A DNA stretch of 64,000 bases from Hanleya hanleyi (lineage: Eukaryota > Mollusca > Polyplacophora > Lepidopleurida > Hanleyidae): assembly GCA_036873755.1 (NCBI GenBank), contig JAVTVY010033720.1, positions 1 to 64,000 on the forward strand, in the 5' to 3' direction. Of this stretch, positions 24,063-35,013 are shown piece by piece. Numbering within the stretch: position 1 is the first letter of the stretch; every line of letters starts with the position of its first letter. Position numbers and translations under genes: made by a program. The notes under the pieces are model-generated. The model had not been told where the DNA came from, did no database searches, and saw only the letters and a program-made list of their open reading frames with translations.

Positions 24063-24346
24063 TGATTTGATGTTGCTTTAACTATATTTCAGTCATATCA
24101 CGACGTTGGGTCCTATTCCTTTTCACACACAGGATCTCCACGGGTCGAGTGTTAATCCTTCAACCGGGAACCCCACTGGTGGATTCCATTCCTTTTCACA
24201 TTCGGAAACCCCACGGGTGCCCCAGTTTAGTCGTCTCTTACGACAAGTTGTCTGAGGAGCTGAGGACTATTCTTACCATGACCTGGGCTGTGCACAATGA
24301 CATCCCAGCTCAATCCCCGGAGCCCCACGGGGCTGTCATATCATAA
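24063..24346 (+). mobile_element. SINE-like dispersed repeat
   Basis: TTTCAGTCATATCACGACGT, GGGTCCTATTCCTTTTCACA, CCCCACGGGTGCCCCAG, GACAAGTTGTCTGAGGAGCT and TCAATCCCCGGAGCCCCACG are shared, in order, with 28486-28760. The start lacks the GAGTGAGTGA lead. Confidence 0.75.
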
Positions 24347-25020
24347 AATACAACCGGTGAACTTTGACTGATCATTCTCGCCCACTAAAGTCAAATGGCT
24401 GAATTAGATCGCATTGCCCGTATTATGGTACCCCACGCTGAAGCCTCTACATCATAATGTAATACTACTAGCACAGCCCGTTGAGGTCACAAACCACCAA
24501 AACAGCCTTACTTAATATGAAGTAACTCGACTGCGCACATCTTGAGAAAACTATATTCCCTAATATTCACCGCCACAAATGACTCACAGCGCCAGGTAGC
24601 CTGGATTTTCCGCTCAAACATGTAAAAAAAGTTCAGCATACAATCGCCACCATTTTTCGAGATACGGCTGGCCGAAATTAGGTCATTCCGGCCGACACAA
24701 TCGCAGTGAATTCAGATCTGCATAAATGAGTGCCAGCAATCACATTGAAACTTCGTGAGCGTTATTGGCCCGTCCCTCAATCTTTGCCAAGGTCTATACA
24801 TCCACCACAGAGCAAGTACCCCCAACCCCCATCTCCCCATACACACAACCGACGTGGAAAACAGGCGGGAAAATTGCGAATCAACAATCTGACACAGGAA
24901 ATCTTCTCTCGGCACCTCACACTCAGACACGAATACGGAGGATTCTAAGACGAAGCCTTGGTATCTCAGCCGCACATTTATTGCTGAGGTTGATGTGGAA
25001 GCCAAATTAGATACACTAGC
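24347..25020. other. Unassigned spacer
   Basis: Short overlapping frames at 24712-25010 on both strands, no domain recognised. A C-rich stretch (ACCCCCAACCCCCATCTCCC) near 24817. Confidence 0.4.
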
Positions 25021-25564
25021 CCTGGGGCATATGACTATATGCAGGCGCTTTCAAAAACCGATCCATTCAAAGCCCGTTCCTTCTCATTCACCAAACGCTA
25101 TATAGACGATCTTCTCGCTGTGGATAATCGCTATATAAATGACGCAGTGAAGGATATATATCCACCTTCACTGAATTTGAAGGAAACTACAGATAGCCCT
25201 ACAGGTACATCATATTTAGATCTCTATCTCTATAAAAATGAAGCGGGCATTCTCTCTCGTCGACTTTATGACAAAAGAGATGATTACAATTTCGACATCG
25301 TAAACTATCCCTTTCTGGATAGTAATATTCCAGTGGGACCTACATATGGCGTATACATATCTCGCTTAGTAGCATTTGCTAGATCCTGTGTTAAATGTGA
25401 CGATTTTAATCAACGTCACAACACACTGGTGCAGAAACTTAAAAAAACAGGGCTATTCCACCAAGCGCCTACACTCAAAGTTTCTCAAATTTGGCGATAC
25501 ATATCGCATGCTGATAGCAAAATACGAACGTAGCGTGCAAGATCTGTGGCGCTACGTTTCGTAA
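25021..25564 (+). pseudogene. Reverse transcriptase C-terminal fragment, frameshifted
   Basis: The frame from about 25021 (first ATG 25039) to 25533 encodes the YIDD catalytic box of a reverse transcriptase (residues 21-24 from that ATG, in KRYIDDLLAVDN). It is followed by SYLDLYLY, YDKRDDYNFDIVNYPF and YGVYISRLVAFAR, a block I recognise as the end of the palm/thumb of a widespread animal retroelement RT. After the A7 run at 25441-25447 the family-like continuation (QGY, then KFLKFGDTYRMLIAKYERS, ending WRYVS) lies in another frame and stops at 25562-25564. The copy therefore carries a frameshift. The N-terminal RT part, and any endonuclease, are absent; upstream the frame hits a stop at 24991. 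Class is unresolved: Penelope-like or another non-LTR lineage. A dead 5'-truncated copy is the best reading. Confidence 0.75.
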
Positions 25565-25690
25565 CTTGTGTCTAATTCCGCTTAACCCGGGGCTAGGGGC
25601 CGTATGAACCCATGTACTTCAAGATCCTCATGGTACTCATATGAACAGTCACAATCAAAGCGTGACAGATACATCATTCTTTAGATGACG
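25565..25690 (+). mobile_element. 3' non-coding end of the same retroelement
   Basis: Directly follows the RT stop and is shared with 13755-13850 (CTAGGGGCCG and CAATCAAAGCGTGACAG type blocks). The presence of two copies of the same 3' end, one with no coding part, supports retroelement identity. Confidence 0.6.
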
Positions 25691-26474
25691 ACTTTACAAC
25701 GAATATTATGGATTAAGAATACTGATCAGCGATACGGATTTGATATTTTTGGAACATCATGATGTCTTGCCGGCATCATTGAAAACTGTTGACCGCTTCT
25801 CTCTTACAGGAAACAAGCCTATGTTTTTGTATACTATGATTGTCTTTTTGAATTTGGTGCTAATACTGTTATATGGAAAATGGAATAGGTCTTTGGATTA
25901 TGGACGCGGATGTTCTCTAATGGACGACGGCTGGATTATGAATGACGGAGTGGACGCTTGTAATGACAGATTAGCTCCAATAAGTAAATCATCTGATGTT
26001 ATTGGATGAACATCCAGTAAAATAAAACGAATTCAATCGAACTCCACAACATAAACTGAAAATTATTCAATGACTCCTCGCCTAAACCCATCGACTGAAT
26101 TACCCATGTATTATCGAAAATAGGACAACTGAACAGGTGAAAATAGCATGTAACATCATCAGCAAACAGATATAGGAGGTCCCAGCACATACCACTTGTA
26201 TCTTCAACAATGGGTTCGGTCTTGGGTCACCTTGGGTCATGCGGTGCGGGAACACTTCGGTTGTCCCCCAGTGCACTATTATAAATGAGCTCATAAATTC
26301 AATGCAGGCAGTGACAGTCCAAGACTAAATCCTACTGGCCGAACCTCATGCGACGGTTCTCCGTCAGTCAAAACAGACGTAGCATAATTTCTCACATACT
26401 GGATCAACACCCATCATTACTGAGCACAGTCAACCAAAGCGCCAATACCCAAAAACTGCAACAGAGGGGGTTTG
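25691..26474. other. Unassigned spacer
   Basis: The 89-codon plus-strand frame at 25740-26009 begins hydrophobic and has no recognised domain. No repeats recognised. Confidence 0.4.
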
Positions 26475-26623
26475 GAAGACCATATTAACACGAAGGGCAA
26501 CGAGGAGGCGGAGAAATTGGTCAAAGAGGCGGCCGAGGTGGGGAGGCATATCAACATTGGTGATGCCATCATCCAAGCCAGCGACTTGAAATGCAGCTCG
26601 GAGAGACTCCCTCCTGAGTGAGC
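26475..26623 (+). pseudogene. Possible RNase H-like relic of a retroelement
   Basis: The plus frame reads about 50 codons including KGNEEAEKLVKEAAEVGRHI and ends in a TGA at about 26621. The pattern GNEEA-KL-KEA resembles the C-terminal motif of retroelement RNase H domains (G-N-E-x-A-D-x-x-A). Here the usual aspartate position is glutamate and the surrounding domain is missing. The match is short and could be chance. It lies 0.9 kb downstream of the RT fragment, with no evidence that they belong together. Confidence 0.3.
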
Positions 26624-26944
26624 GACAGTTACAGCATCTATATGGGTTCAATATCCAACAATAGAGACTGGAAATATCCGTGGTACCCAGGCACTGAAGT
26701 TGGCAGATGCTGCCACGATAGTTCACAGCCAGAAAATGACGCTGTCAAAATTGTGGCATGGCTTCGACTTTCTTGGCATTCGTTATCTCACTATCTGAAA
26801 TGCGTGACTCTATTGAGTAAATCTATACATAATTTGCCCTTTTTGGCAGTTGTCGTTTGCACCCCGCTCTGGTTTTACTTTGCATCACATGCACTGTGGC
26901 ACGGTGTATAGTTGTTTGTAGTTTACAACTGGTTATTGTTGTTC
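26624..26944. other. Unassigned spacer
   Basis: Short open frames only. Nothing recognised. Confidence 0.4.
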
Positions 26945-27722
26945 TACACAGGCAAACTTTCAGTTCAGTTATGTACCACTCAAGTACCTTTCAGTTCCAT
27001 GTTGGTAACTTCTAGGTAACCCATTGGTACTGCATGGGAATTTTAAGCTTGGTACCGTGAAACCCTGACTGAACAGTACCACGCAGTACCAATCAGTTAC
27101 CATGTGGCAGTAAACGACAGGTTCTTTCCAGTTACCTACCAGTAACCGATTAATAGCAAGCACGATCCCACCTTTGCAGTACTGGATTAAATACTACCGG
27201 TCCGTAACTGATTGGTAACCGTAAATGAAATATGTGGTAACCGATTTGTGGCCATTTGGTATTCTTCAGTTAGTGATTGGTGACCAACTGGACAAATGAA
27301 CGGTATCAGGGTACCGTATGGGTATAGACGTGACGGACCTTTCTTACCAGTCACCAAGAGGTAATGGTAGATAAAAAGAAATGGTTTAGTGGTCATTCAG
27401 TAACGGGGCAGTAACCAATCAAGTTACTGATGTGTTACTGTATTGTTACCTATATGTAACCAAATGTGGAAAATTGGATTTGTAACAGAGCGGTAACTCA
27501 TTGGTAACTGCTTGGTAGCCAATCAGTAGACAATTCATATACAGGATCCAGTGGGTGACCAATCAGTACCCGGTTGATTACCGGTTGGTACTGATCAGTT
27601 GAAAACTGAATGATACTGCAAGGGGATCTTTCCTACCAGTACCAATCCGTACTCCAACAGCCGAGCTGTAACCAACCAGTTACTGAGTCAGTGGTAATGG
27701 TTGGTAGCGGCTTGCCTGTGTA
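26945..27722. mobile_element. 778-bp element with GGTAAC motif interior
   Basis: Ends are inverted: TACACAGGCAA at 26945-26955 and TTGCCTGTGTA at 27712-27722. If the outer TA is the target duplication, the terminal repeat is CACAGGCAA, compatible with a TA-target DNA transposon. Between them lie several dozen occurrences of GGTAAC, GTTACC, CAGTACC, GGTACTG and similar, in both orientations, mostly 10-30 bp apart. No reading frame longer than about 70 codons. Boundaries come only from the terminal match. Confidence 0.6.
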
Positions 27723-28485
27723 CAGTATCTCGTTTGTTCATTTAATTGCTGTAAATGAAAAATGTCAGCGGTTAATTGTATTGTCCTTGGATATCAGGGG
27801 CAGTAATTCTGTATAGAAACTCCGAACAGGCATATCAGCTGAACGACTTTGGTCTAAGCTTCAAGCACTGCCCGCAATTGAAATATCGTCAACACGCTCT
27901 CAGAGATTACTCCGCCAATACAAACCTTCTTCTATCACGGTAATAACCTCGTTATTCATTAACAAAATATTCTCCGATCTTCGTTCATAAATAACCTACA
28001 CTGGTTTCACAGCTAACGAGTTTATGTTACCCGGTACTGATATTTGTTTGTGTTTCGCATGAATATAGTCCATGCGTATGGGAATGTCGTAGTGTGTGAG
28101 GCAGTGGATGATGTTACTAAATGTGTAGGGGTAACAGCTTGTCAGATTATCATATGTCGACTGTATAGCTTTGTCACTGAAAGCAAATAAGATGTTATAG
28201 GTATGCTGAACGCAGTGTTGTTATAACAGCCTTTCTGGCATTTGTGGCTGGTTAGCGACTACACCAATCAACCTGCGGTTTGTCAGTCAGTAACCTCTCC
28301 CAATACAACGCCGTTCTGTTTGGAAGTTCCCCTTTTCAAAATGAGAATTGACCAATCGAAACGTCAGCTTCGCCAGTAGACTGTTTCAATCAGCTCCGGA
28401 GATCACACCGAATATCTGTTTTATATTCATCGGAACTGTGCTAGTGCATTCGATTGCGGTCAGGGGTCTATTGGACAGGTTAGGG
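27723..28485. other. Unassigned spacer
   Basis: No gene or repeat recognised. Confidence 0.4.
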
Positions 28486-28760
28486 GAAGTGAGTGAGTGA
28501 ATACGATTTAACGTCGCTTTCAACTATATTTCAGTCATATCACGACGTTGGGTCCTATTCCTTTTCACACCTGGGAACCACACGGGTGGGGTCCTATTCC
28601 TTTTCACACCCGGGTCGGGAACCCCACGGGTGCCCCAGTTAGTCGCCCCTCACGACAAGCTGTCTGAGCTGCTGAGGCCTATTCTTCTTAACATGACCTG
28701 CGGTGTGCTCAACGACATCCCAGGTCAATCCCCGGAAGCCCCACGGGGCGGACAGGTTAG
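28486..28760 (+). mobile_element. SINE-like dispersed repeat
   Basis: Starts AGTGAGTGAGTGAATACG, then ATTTAACGTCGCTTTCAACT, then TTTCAGTCATATCACGACGT. It contains a duplicated GGGTCCTATTCCTTTTCACA block, then CCCCACGGGTGCCCCAGTTA, ending CCCCGGAAGCCCCACGGGGC. It shares its head with 30819 and 53297 and its full length with 24063. No A or B box was found, so the RNA polymerase III origin is unproven. Confidence 0.75.
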
Positions 28761-29327
28761 GGTCAACCATCACAGTTCGGTATTTCAATATATGATATTA
28801 TCACAATCGAATGCACTTTTAATGGGAAATTGATATTTGGAATATGACACTAATATCTATTCGCATCTATGAAAAAACATTGAGGAATTTATTTTTTTAA
28901 ATCCCTCAAGGTTTTGTTACATCCCCGGTGTATTTTCTTTGAAAACTTGCTATCGAAATGAAAAGATGCGTCAAATAATAAAATTTCATTTCAGGATCGT
29001 ACATTTAGAAATTTATTTGATTTGAAAATATCACAGTTCGGCAGTAAACACGATTTTGTGAATAACTTCTGCATATTATAGCATTCTATTTATCTCAGGA
29101 TTCGAAGCAGCAGTATGCGGATATTTTTCATCAAAAAGATTCAGTTCACTACCAGAATTATTAAATATTCGTTAAAAAACGCTTTTATGGGAAGGTATGG
29201 GTTGATCCTAACCTGTTGCACTCCTGTGATGAGGGTGAGACAATTTAGGATAAGACTCTCCCTCAAAACAACAGTTTTGGCAGGGTGGGTGAGAATGGGG
29301 GTGGTTTTAGAGTGAAGTGTCGAAATA
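28761..29327. other. Unassigned spacer
   Basis: AT-rich; a 66-codon frame at 29115-29315 has no domain. Confidence 0.4.
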
Positions 29328-30029
29328 TGGGGTCTCTATACGGGTGTTTATAAAACGAAGACCGAAGACCCAAAAACGAAGACCTTTCCCCAAAAGAGCC
29401 CCTCAAGTGGGTCTTCTACTACTACTAGTTTTAATTTGAATGGCGCTTTCAATTTAATAAAATTATGCGCGCCAGGTCGTTGCATTGAGTTTGATGTACA
29501 ACATATATATTGATTTAAAATATCCAACTATACGGATTTGTAATGGAATAAAAAATATGTAGAAAAATCAAACTCCAAATGCGTTATTTAATGTCATGGT
29601 GATGTTAGAGACATAAAAGGAAGGGAGCATGTATGGACCAACACAATTAATTTAATAATAATAAAATCCTAACGACCCTTTCTAAAAAATAAATATATAT
29701 AAAACTGAACTAAAAAGGCTAATATAGCACATGCATATTTTGTTTAAACAAAAATTAAACTCATCATATAGATTTAGATTTGACAATGTGAGAAAAATCG
29801 AGATTAGATGTAATATCTATACTCATCCTGATGAAGACAGTGAATGATGACCTCGTGGTATCATCGTTTTATACACGCCCATGTGTTTTGATAGGGCCAT
29901 TGATAACACGAAGACCGAAGATGGAAGACCCACTTGAGGGGCTCTTTTGGGGAAAGGTTTTCGTTTTTGGGTCTTAGGTCTTCGGTCTTCGTTTCTATAT
30001 AAAGCATGGGGTTATGTATAGAGACCCCA
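29328..30029. mobile_element. 702-bp element with ~85-100-bp terminal inverted repeats
   Basis: Outer ends TGGGGTCTCTATA (29328) and TATAGAGACCCCA (ends 30029) are exact complements. The arms continue through GAAGACCGAAGACCCAAAAA, CCTTTCCCCAAAAGAGCCCC and TCAAGTGGGTCTTC with their complements at 29928-29997. The unit GAAGACC recurs within each arm. The AT-rich 510-bp interior has no transposase. No target duplication is obvious. Confidence 0.85.
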
Positions 30030-30818
30030 ACGTCCCAAAACTCTTCTTTTGAGAGCCTGTGGAAATTCCGAACGCTCGTAATCTATGTGAGTCTATGAAC
30101 TAGGTACGAGTCAAGACAACAGTCAGTCGACTGAAATAAAGCTCATATGGAACGTTATCACTGTTTACGCGTCACCGATATTGTCCGTGTGTTATCTGTA
30201 TATTTTCCCCTGTAAGTGTTTTGTGCCTGTGGGATCGTCGTATGGATCGGACATCAAAGACGGGAAACATCTATCTTCACAAAATTAGGCTTCTCAATTT
30301 ATTTTGGGCTTATGAAGTCAATGCTGACACAAATAAACGAATCCATGAGTCTGGTGGGTTCTCTAACGTACTACAACTGGCTGATACTCTTCACATATTC
30401 CCCACATGGCACGGAAGTCTGTATTTTCTCTCACTGTTGGTTTGAAATGTTATATTTTAATGGATTTTGAACTGACCGGATGGTAAAAGCGTGAAAGGAC
30501 TGCGAAGAATGACCTTTCAAAGGAGAAACAACGAGGGAACAAACACCAGTGTTTAGTTGAATGGATACCACGTGTTAAGGTATAAATATTAGCCATACAA
30601 GAAAAGATACAGAAATTGAACAAGGATCGTTTTATATTTCTAAATGAGTCGATTTACTGGTAATCTATAGACAAAAACTGACTGTTTTATATCTGACGGA
30701 GTATATAATATATTCTATGGTCAAATATCTTAGCTACATGTTTGACACTCTCCCTCATAATTTAAGCCAGGCTGGTGAATCTAAGGAAATTACTGGGAAC
30801 GAAGCCACGAGTATGGAC
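30030..30818. other. Unassigned spacer
   Basis: Two overlapping plus-strand frames at 30216-30470 (74-84 codons) without domain. No repeat recognised. Confidence 0.4.
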
Positions 30819-31005
30819 ACGAGTGAGTGAGTAGGATTTAACGTCGTTTTCAACAATTTTTCAGTCATATCACGACCGTGCCTATACATGTACCAGAACA
30901 CGAGAGTGTCCACGGTTCCTATTATCCTGGACACTGATCAGCCCAGCCAGTACAGCACCCGGTCATCCATCCACGAGACTGGAACAATGCCTGCAGAAAA
31001 TCCGA
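30819..31005 (+). mobile_element. SINE-like dispersed repeat, second subfamily
   Basis: GAGTGAGTGAGTAGGATTTA, ACGTCGTTTTCAACA, TTTCAGTCATATCACGACCG, then a body CCAGAACACGAGAGTGTCCA and GGACACTGATCAGCCCAGCC. The body is shared with 53297-53460, while the head is shared with 28486. The heads are therefore common and the tails differ. Confidence 0.75.
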
Positions 31006-31219
31006 CGACTGACTGACTGAATTTTCTCATTTCCCAAACTACAGAAAGCTGGTCTGCTACTATCCACACAAATGCTTCAATTCTGGTGGGAATTTCTTTT
31101 TTTTAATGATAATTTTATCAAAGTGATCGAAGTTGATATATGTTAAAAGAATTGTACCAAGACTGAGAACATGAGCGGACGGTACCCTACCAAACCATTG
31201 TTGTTGTTCATAATTTATT

Positions 31220-32460
31220 TATAACAGCTACAAGTAACAAGAGCCCAAAGGGGCTTCAATATACGCCCATACATCTGGAATTACACTGGTCCAAATTTCA
31301 AGGTTGTTTAATGGTCTTGATCACAATTTGTGGATAGCAATCCAGAGAAAGGTCTACGGTTTTGTGCTTCTGAGAATGTAAATTATATAACACATCTTAT
31401 ATTGAATGATAAACTAAAATGGGCTTAACTCTTGGTAACTAGGTGACCTTGAAACAAGACCCGAGCGTTCACATATCCCACACTTAAATCGACAACAGTC
31501 AAACACAAGAAAATAGTAGTTTTCCTTCAAATAGATTCCTTTCAGGTGAGAAAATTTTTCATGAAGGGAGAAAAATGTGAAGAAAGTGATGAAGTTAAAC
31601 TTTTTTTCTTGAGTTAATAAACAGGTATAAGTTCATAAAGTATCCCTCTCCCAGTTAAATTATTTCAGTTTAGTTTAACTAAATGTAGCTGTTTCTTTCA
31701 TGTATCAAACACAGGAGACAACTCCACAGACAAGTGCCATATACATGTAGGGGAGTCAACTATGCATAATCCAACCTAACACATAGTCGGCTCGGGAACA
31801 GTCGGGAACTGTGACCTTAACCCTTTGACAAATTGATCTCAAAACTGAATATGGCGCCTCTTTGCCATGCGATTAAGGTATACCCAAAGTTTGGTACCAA
31901 TCCATACCTTGAAACTAGAGATATCGCACGGACAACGAATGTTAATGGATGACTAAACGGATAGATGGACAGAACTCACCATCGCATCACATGACCTCAT
32001 CTTCAACAGGCATATGAAAATGTGACTTTAATGATTTCTTGATTTTGGGTTAACAGTGACCTAGACTTTGGTACATGATACTTTGACTCAATGTACCCTT
32101 AATGTATCAATGGAAACAAAAAATCATTATTTTTAACAATTTTATGATTTCTGGGTCACAGTGACCTTGACCTTTGACCATATTTTGGGACGTAACACAT
32201 CATGTCCCCCTAATGTATCTACTGGCACCAAAAAAAAGTTATTTTAGTGATTTCTGGATTGTGGGGTCACAGTGACCTTGACCTTAATTTTGGTAAATTT
32301 AGGACACGTCGTCTCCCCTCAATCATGATTTTGAAAAATCATGATTTTTAACAGTTTCATGATTTTGGGGTTACAGTGACCTTGACCTTTTTGGCGGGCG
32401 TATAAAAATGGGAATCCAGACGAGAACCTACTTAGGCCATAGGGGCTCGTTACCGTTGTT
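31220..32460. mobile_element. ~1.24-kb element with nuclear-receptor-type subrepeats
   Basis: The left end (TAACAAGAGCCCAAAGGGGC, then TATACGCCC) is mirrored at the right end (GGGCGTATAAA, then AGGGGCTCGTTACCGTTGTT). The right half (about 32030-32395) holds four units of about 105-115 bp, each with GTCACAGTGACCTTGACCTT or a variant. CAGTGACC and TGACCTTTGACC give AGGTCA half-sites in direct repeat when read on the minus strand. No coding capacity. Confidence 0.7.
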
Positions 32461-32484
32461 AATAGGTTAAAACACGACACTACG

Positions 32485-32590
32485 AAAATGCAATAGCAAC
32501 TATGAAACAATTTTGACATTATCTGGCGACTTGATAATTGCTGATGACACAATTGTCCCAACTGCGACACTCGTGTCATTAGTATACATA
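32485..32590. mobile_element. Fragment of the GACACAATTG foldback family
   Basis: GACATTATCTGGCGACTTGA, then TGATGACACAATTGTCCC, then ACACTCGTGTCATTAG match one end of the 8336 and 12925 copies. Confidence 0.65.
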
Positions 32591-34109
32591 GCCACCATAT
32601 TAGTGCTACATAGCCACCATATTTAATTTCAATAGCCGTAGCCTATCGCAAATAACAAAGAATATTGATGATTTTCGTGGAAAATTCGAGAAAAATATAT
32701 ATATTAATCTGGGAAGTTCATATATTCCTGATCGTCGCGCACAGAAGCGATGGAATTTTAAGTTTGACATACCATACTGCGCAAGCCTGTGTTAAATGAC
32801 CCCGTCCATGTTTCTTCGCCCGAGTGTAAAGTTAGCAAGGCAGTTTATTATTTCACACCGCGGATGTTTTGAACATTCAGGCGGATTTGATTAATCGCTG
32901 TAGACATGTTAACCAAAACAATATTTGCAATATTTATACAGTGAGGTGAAATTTACATCTCGCTCCCTGACGAGCAGTTGAGTGACAGCTCACGAGGATG
33001 AATGCGATAATTCCCAACTCCGTCTGAATCTCTCCAACGTTGTGTCAGAACCACCCGGCTGAAGAGTTTTACGCACTTTTCCATGACAAAAAAACGGGAT
33101 CTTTAGTAGGCCTTGTTGGTAGCAACAATGTAATCTATAGTTTGCCCTTGGACCAAATATTGCCGTAAAGTCCCCGACCCCGTAAAACAACATGCCAAAT
33201 AGCGTATCTACTGCTGGCACCTTGATGTTATATATGCCTCGGCTAATACCATTTCCCTGCGCAGTGACGATTTCACGCCATATATTACCGTCTCAAATCA
33301 CACAAAGTTCACCAGAGGTTAAGAATTGAGAAAGGTTCAGTGGTGTCGGTTTCCTAATTTGTTTACATTTTGAAATATATGAACGGAACGGGAAAAAGAT
33401 CTGAATCGTAGATGGAGAGAATTACGAGTTTTCAACTTTGTGGACGGTAGGTACCATTTTCATCCAGTTCTTGGATTTGGGTGTTAGCAATTGGATAAAC
33501 TAGCGCGGTAATTGCCCGTAACACGGGCATAATAAATCTCCCATTCAAACTAATTTATTCGGAACTGGATCGCCGGTGTCCGTAACGTACGTATGTACTT
33601 ACTTTTGGTTCTTTCTCGAGCACTTAGGACTGCCGTCTGTATGTTGTGTGGACCTATCATTTACCGTCTACTTCGATCACGACCGATTGTGAAGCTGACG
33701 TATAAACGAAAACAAACAACTTGGGTTATCCGAAGACATGTGATATTTTCGGACTACTCAAATTCAATCACGGACGGAACGCAGCAAGTAAGCAATCAGA
33801 GATTGCTCAATTGTATGCCCCCCCCCTTCCGCTTTAATCCGACACTGCTCCACCATTGTTCTGTTTTGTATTGGTCTGTGGAGGCCTAATTATAAAAATT
33901 CTGTTTCATTCACTTTTTTCGACATGCCTCGCATAATATATGTACATATTCCACCCGGGGCTTTCGCCAAATGTGACCTGGTTATGAGACCTACATTCCT
34001 TGGGAGTATACTGTGGTGAAATTATGAAGCGATCGTGAACTTTGAATTTTGCATCCAATTCACTCTTTTTGGGGCAATTTCATACTTCAGTACCTATGTG
34101 ATCTACTTT
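32591..34109. other. Unassigned intergenic stretch
   Basis: No gene recognised; frames at 32990-33220 (-) and 33593-33889 (+) lack domains. A short direct repeat ACATAGCCACCATATT occurs at 32587 and 32609. A C-rich run lies at 33820. Confidence 0.4.
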
Positions 34110-35013
34110 GGAATGTGCTTTGGACAAATAAATATATCCCATTCATTTAGGTTTGATGAACAAAGGGCCATAACTCTTGAAAATATAACCGAAAGCAGAG
34201 AAACTTCACGCTGCACAACTATGGGGTACTGACCACATATCATGCAAATTCCATAATTGTCCATACAATATTAACCAGGATCCAGCCCGGACAAGTCCCA
34301 ATTCACAAAAATTTCAAGAACAAAAGGGCCATAACTCTTGAAATATACGCGAAACGCGGAGAAACTTCACACTGCACAACTACAGGGCACTCACCACATA
34401 TCCTGCAAATTCCATACTTGTCCATACAATATTAACCGAGATCCAGCTTGGACAAGTCCCAATTCACAAAGACTTGATGAACAAAGGGCCATAACTCTTG
34501 AAAATATATGCGAAACGCGAAGAAACTTCATGCTGCACAACTACAGGGCACTGACCACATACCCTGCAAATTTCATAATTGTCCATACAATATTAACCAA
34601 GATCCAGCCCGGACAAGTCCCAATTCACAGAGATTTCAGGAACGAAGGGCCATAACTCTTGAAAATATAGGCGAATCGGGGAGAAACATTACGCTGCACA
34701 ACTGTGGGGCACTGACCACATGTCATGCAAATTTTATACTTCTTCATACAATATTAACCAAGAGATTTCAGAAAAAGGGCCATAACTCCTGAAAATGATA
34801 TCGGAACTCGGAAAAAAGTCGACGCTGCACAACTATGAGCCACTGGCCACATTCCATGCAAGTTTCAATCCTGTCCATCAATTATTAACCGAGATATCGC
34901 GCGGACAAGAAATTCGGACGGACAGACGGATGGACAGACGGACGGACGGACGGACAGACGGACGGACAAAGCGATCGCTATATGCCCCCCCCTCTAGTTA
35001 GAGGGGGGGCATA
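34110..35013 (+). repeat. ~160-bp tandem repeat with GGAC microsatellite and hairpin end
   Basis: AAGGGCCATAACTCTTGAAA recurs at about 34163, 34325, 34485, 34646 and 34776. Each unit continues with GAAACTTCACGCTGCACAAC, CTGACCACATATCATGCAAA and TCCATACAATATTAACC. It ends in (GGAC)n-like sequence (34914-34970) and a hairpin ATGCCCCCCCCTCTAGTTAG / AGAGGGGGGGCAT (34981-35011). The architecture (units, GGAC run, terminal motif) parallels 9215-10495, although the unit is different. Confidence 0.85.
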
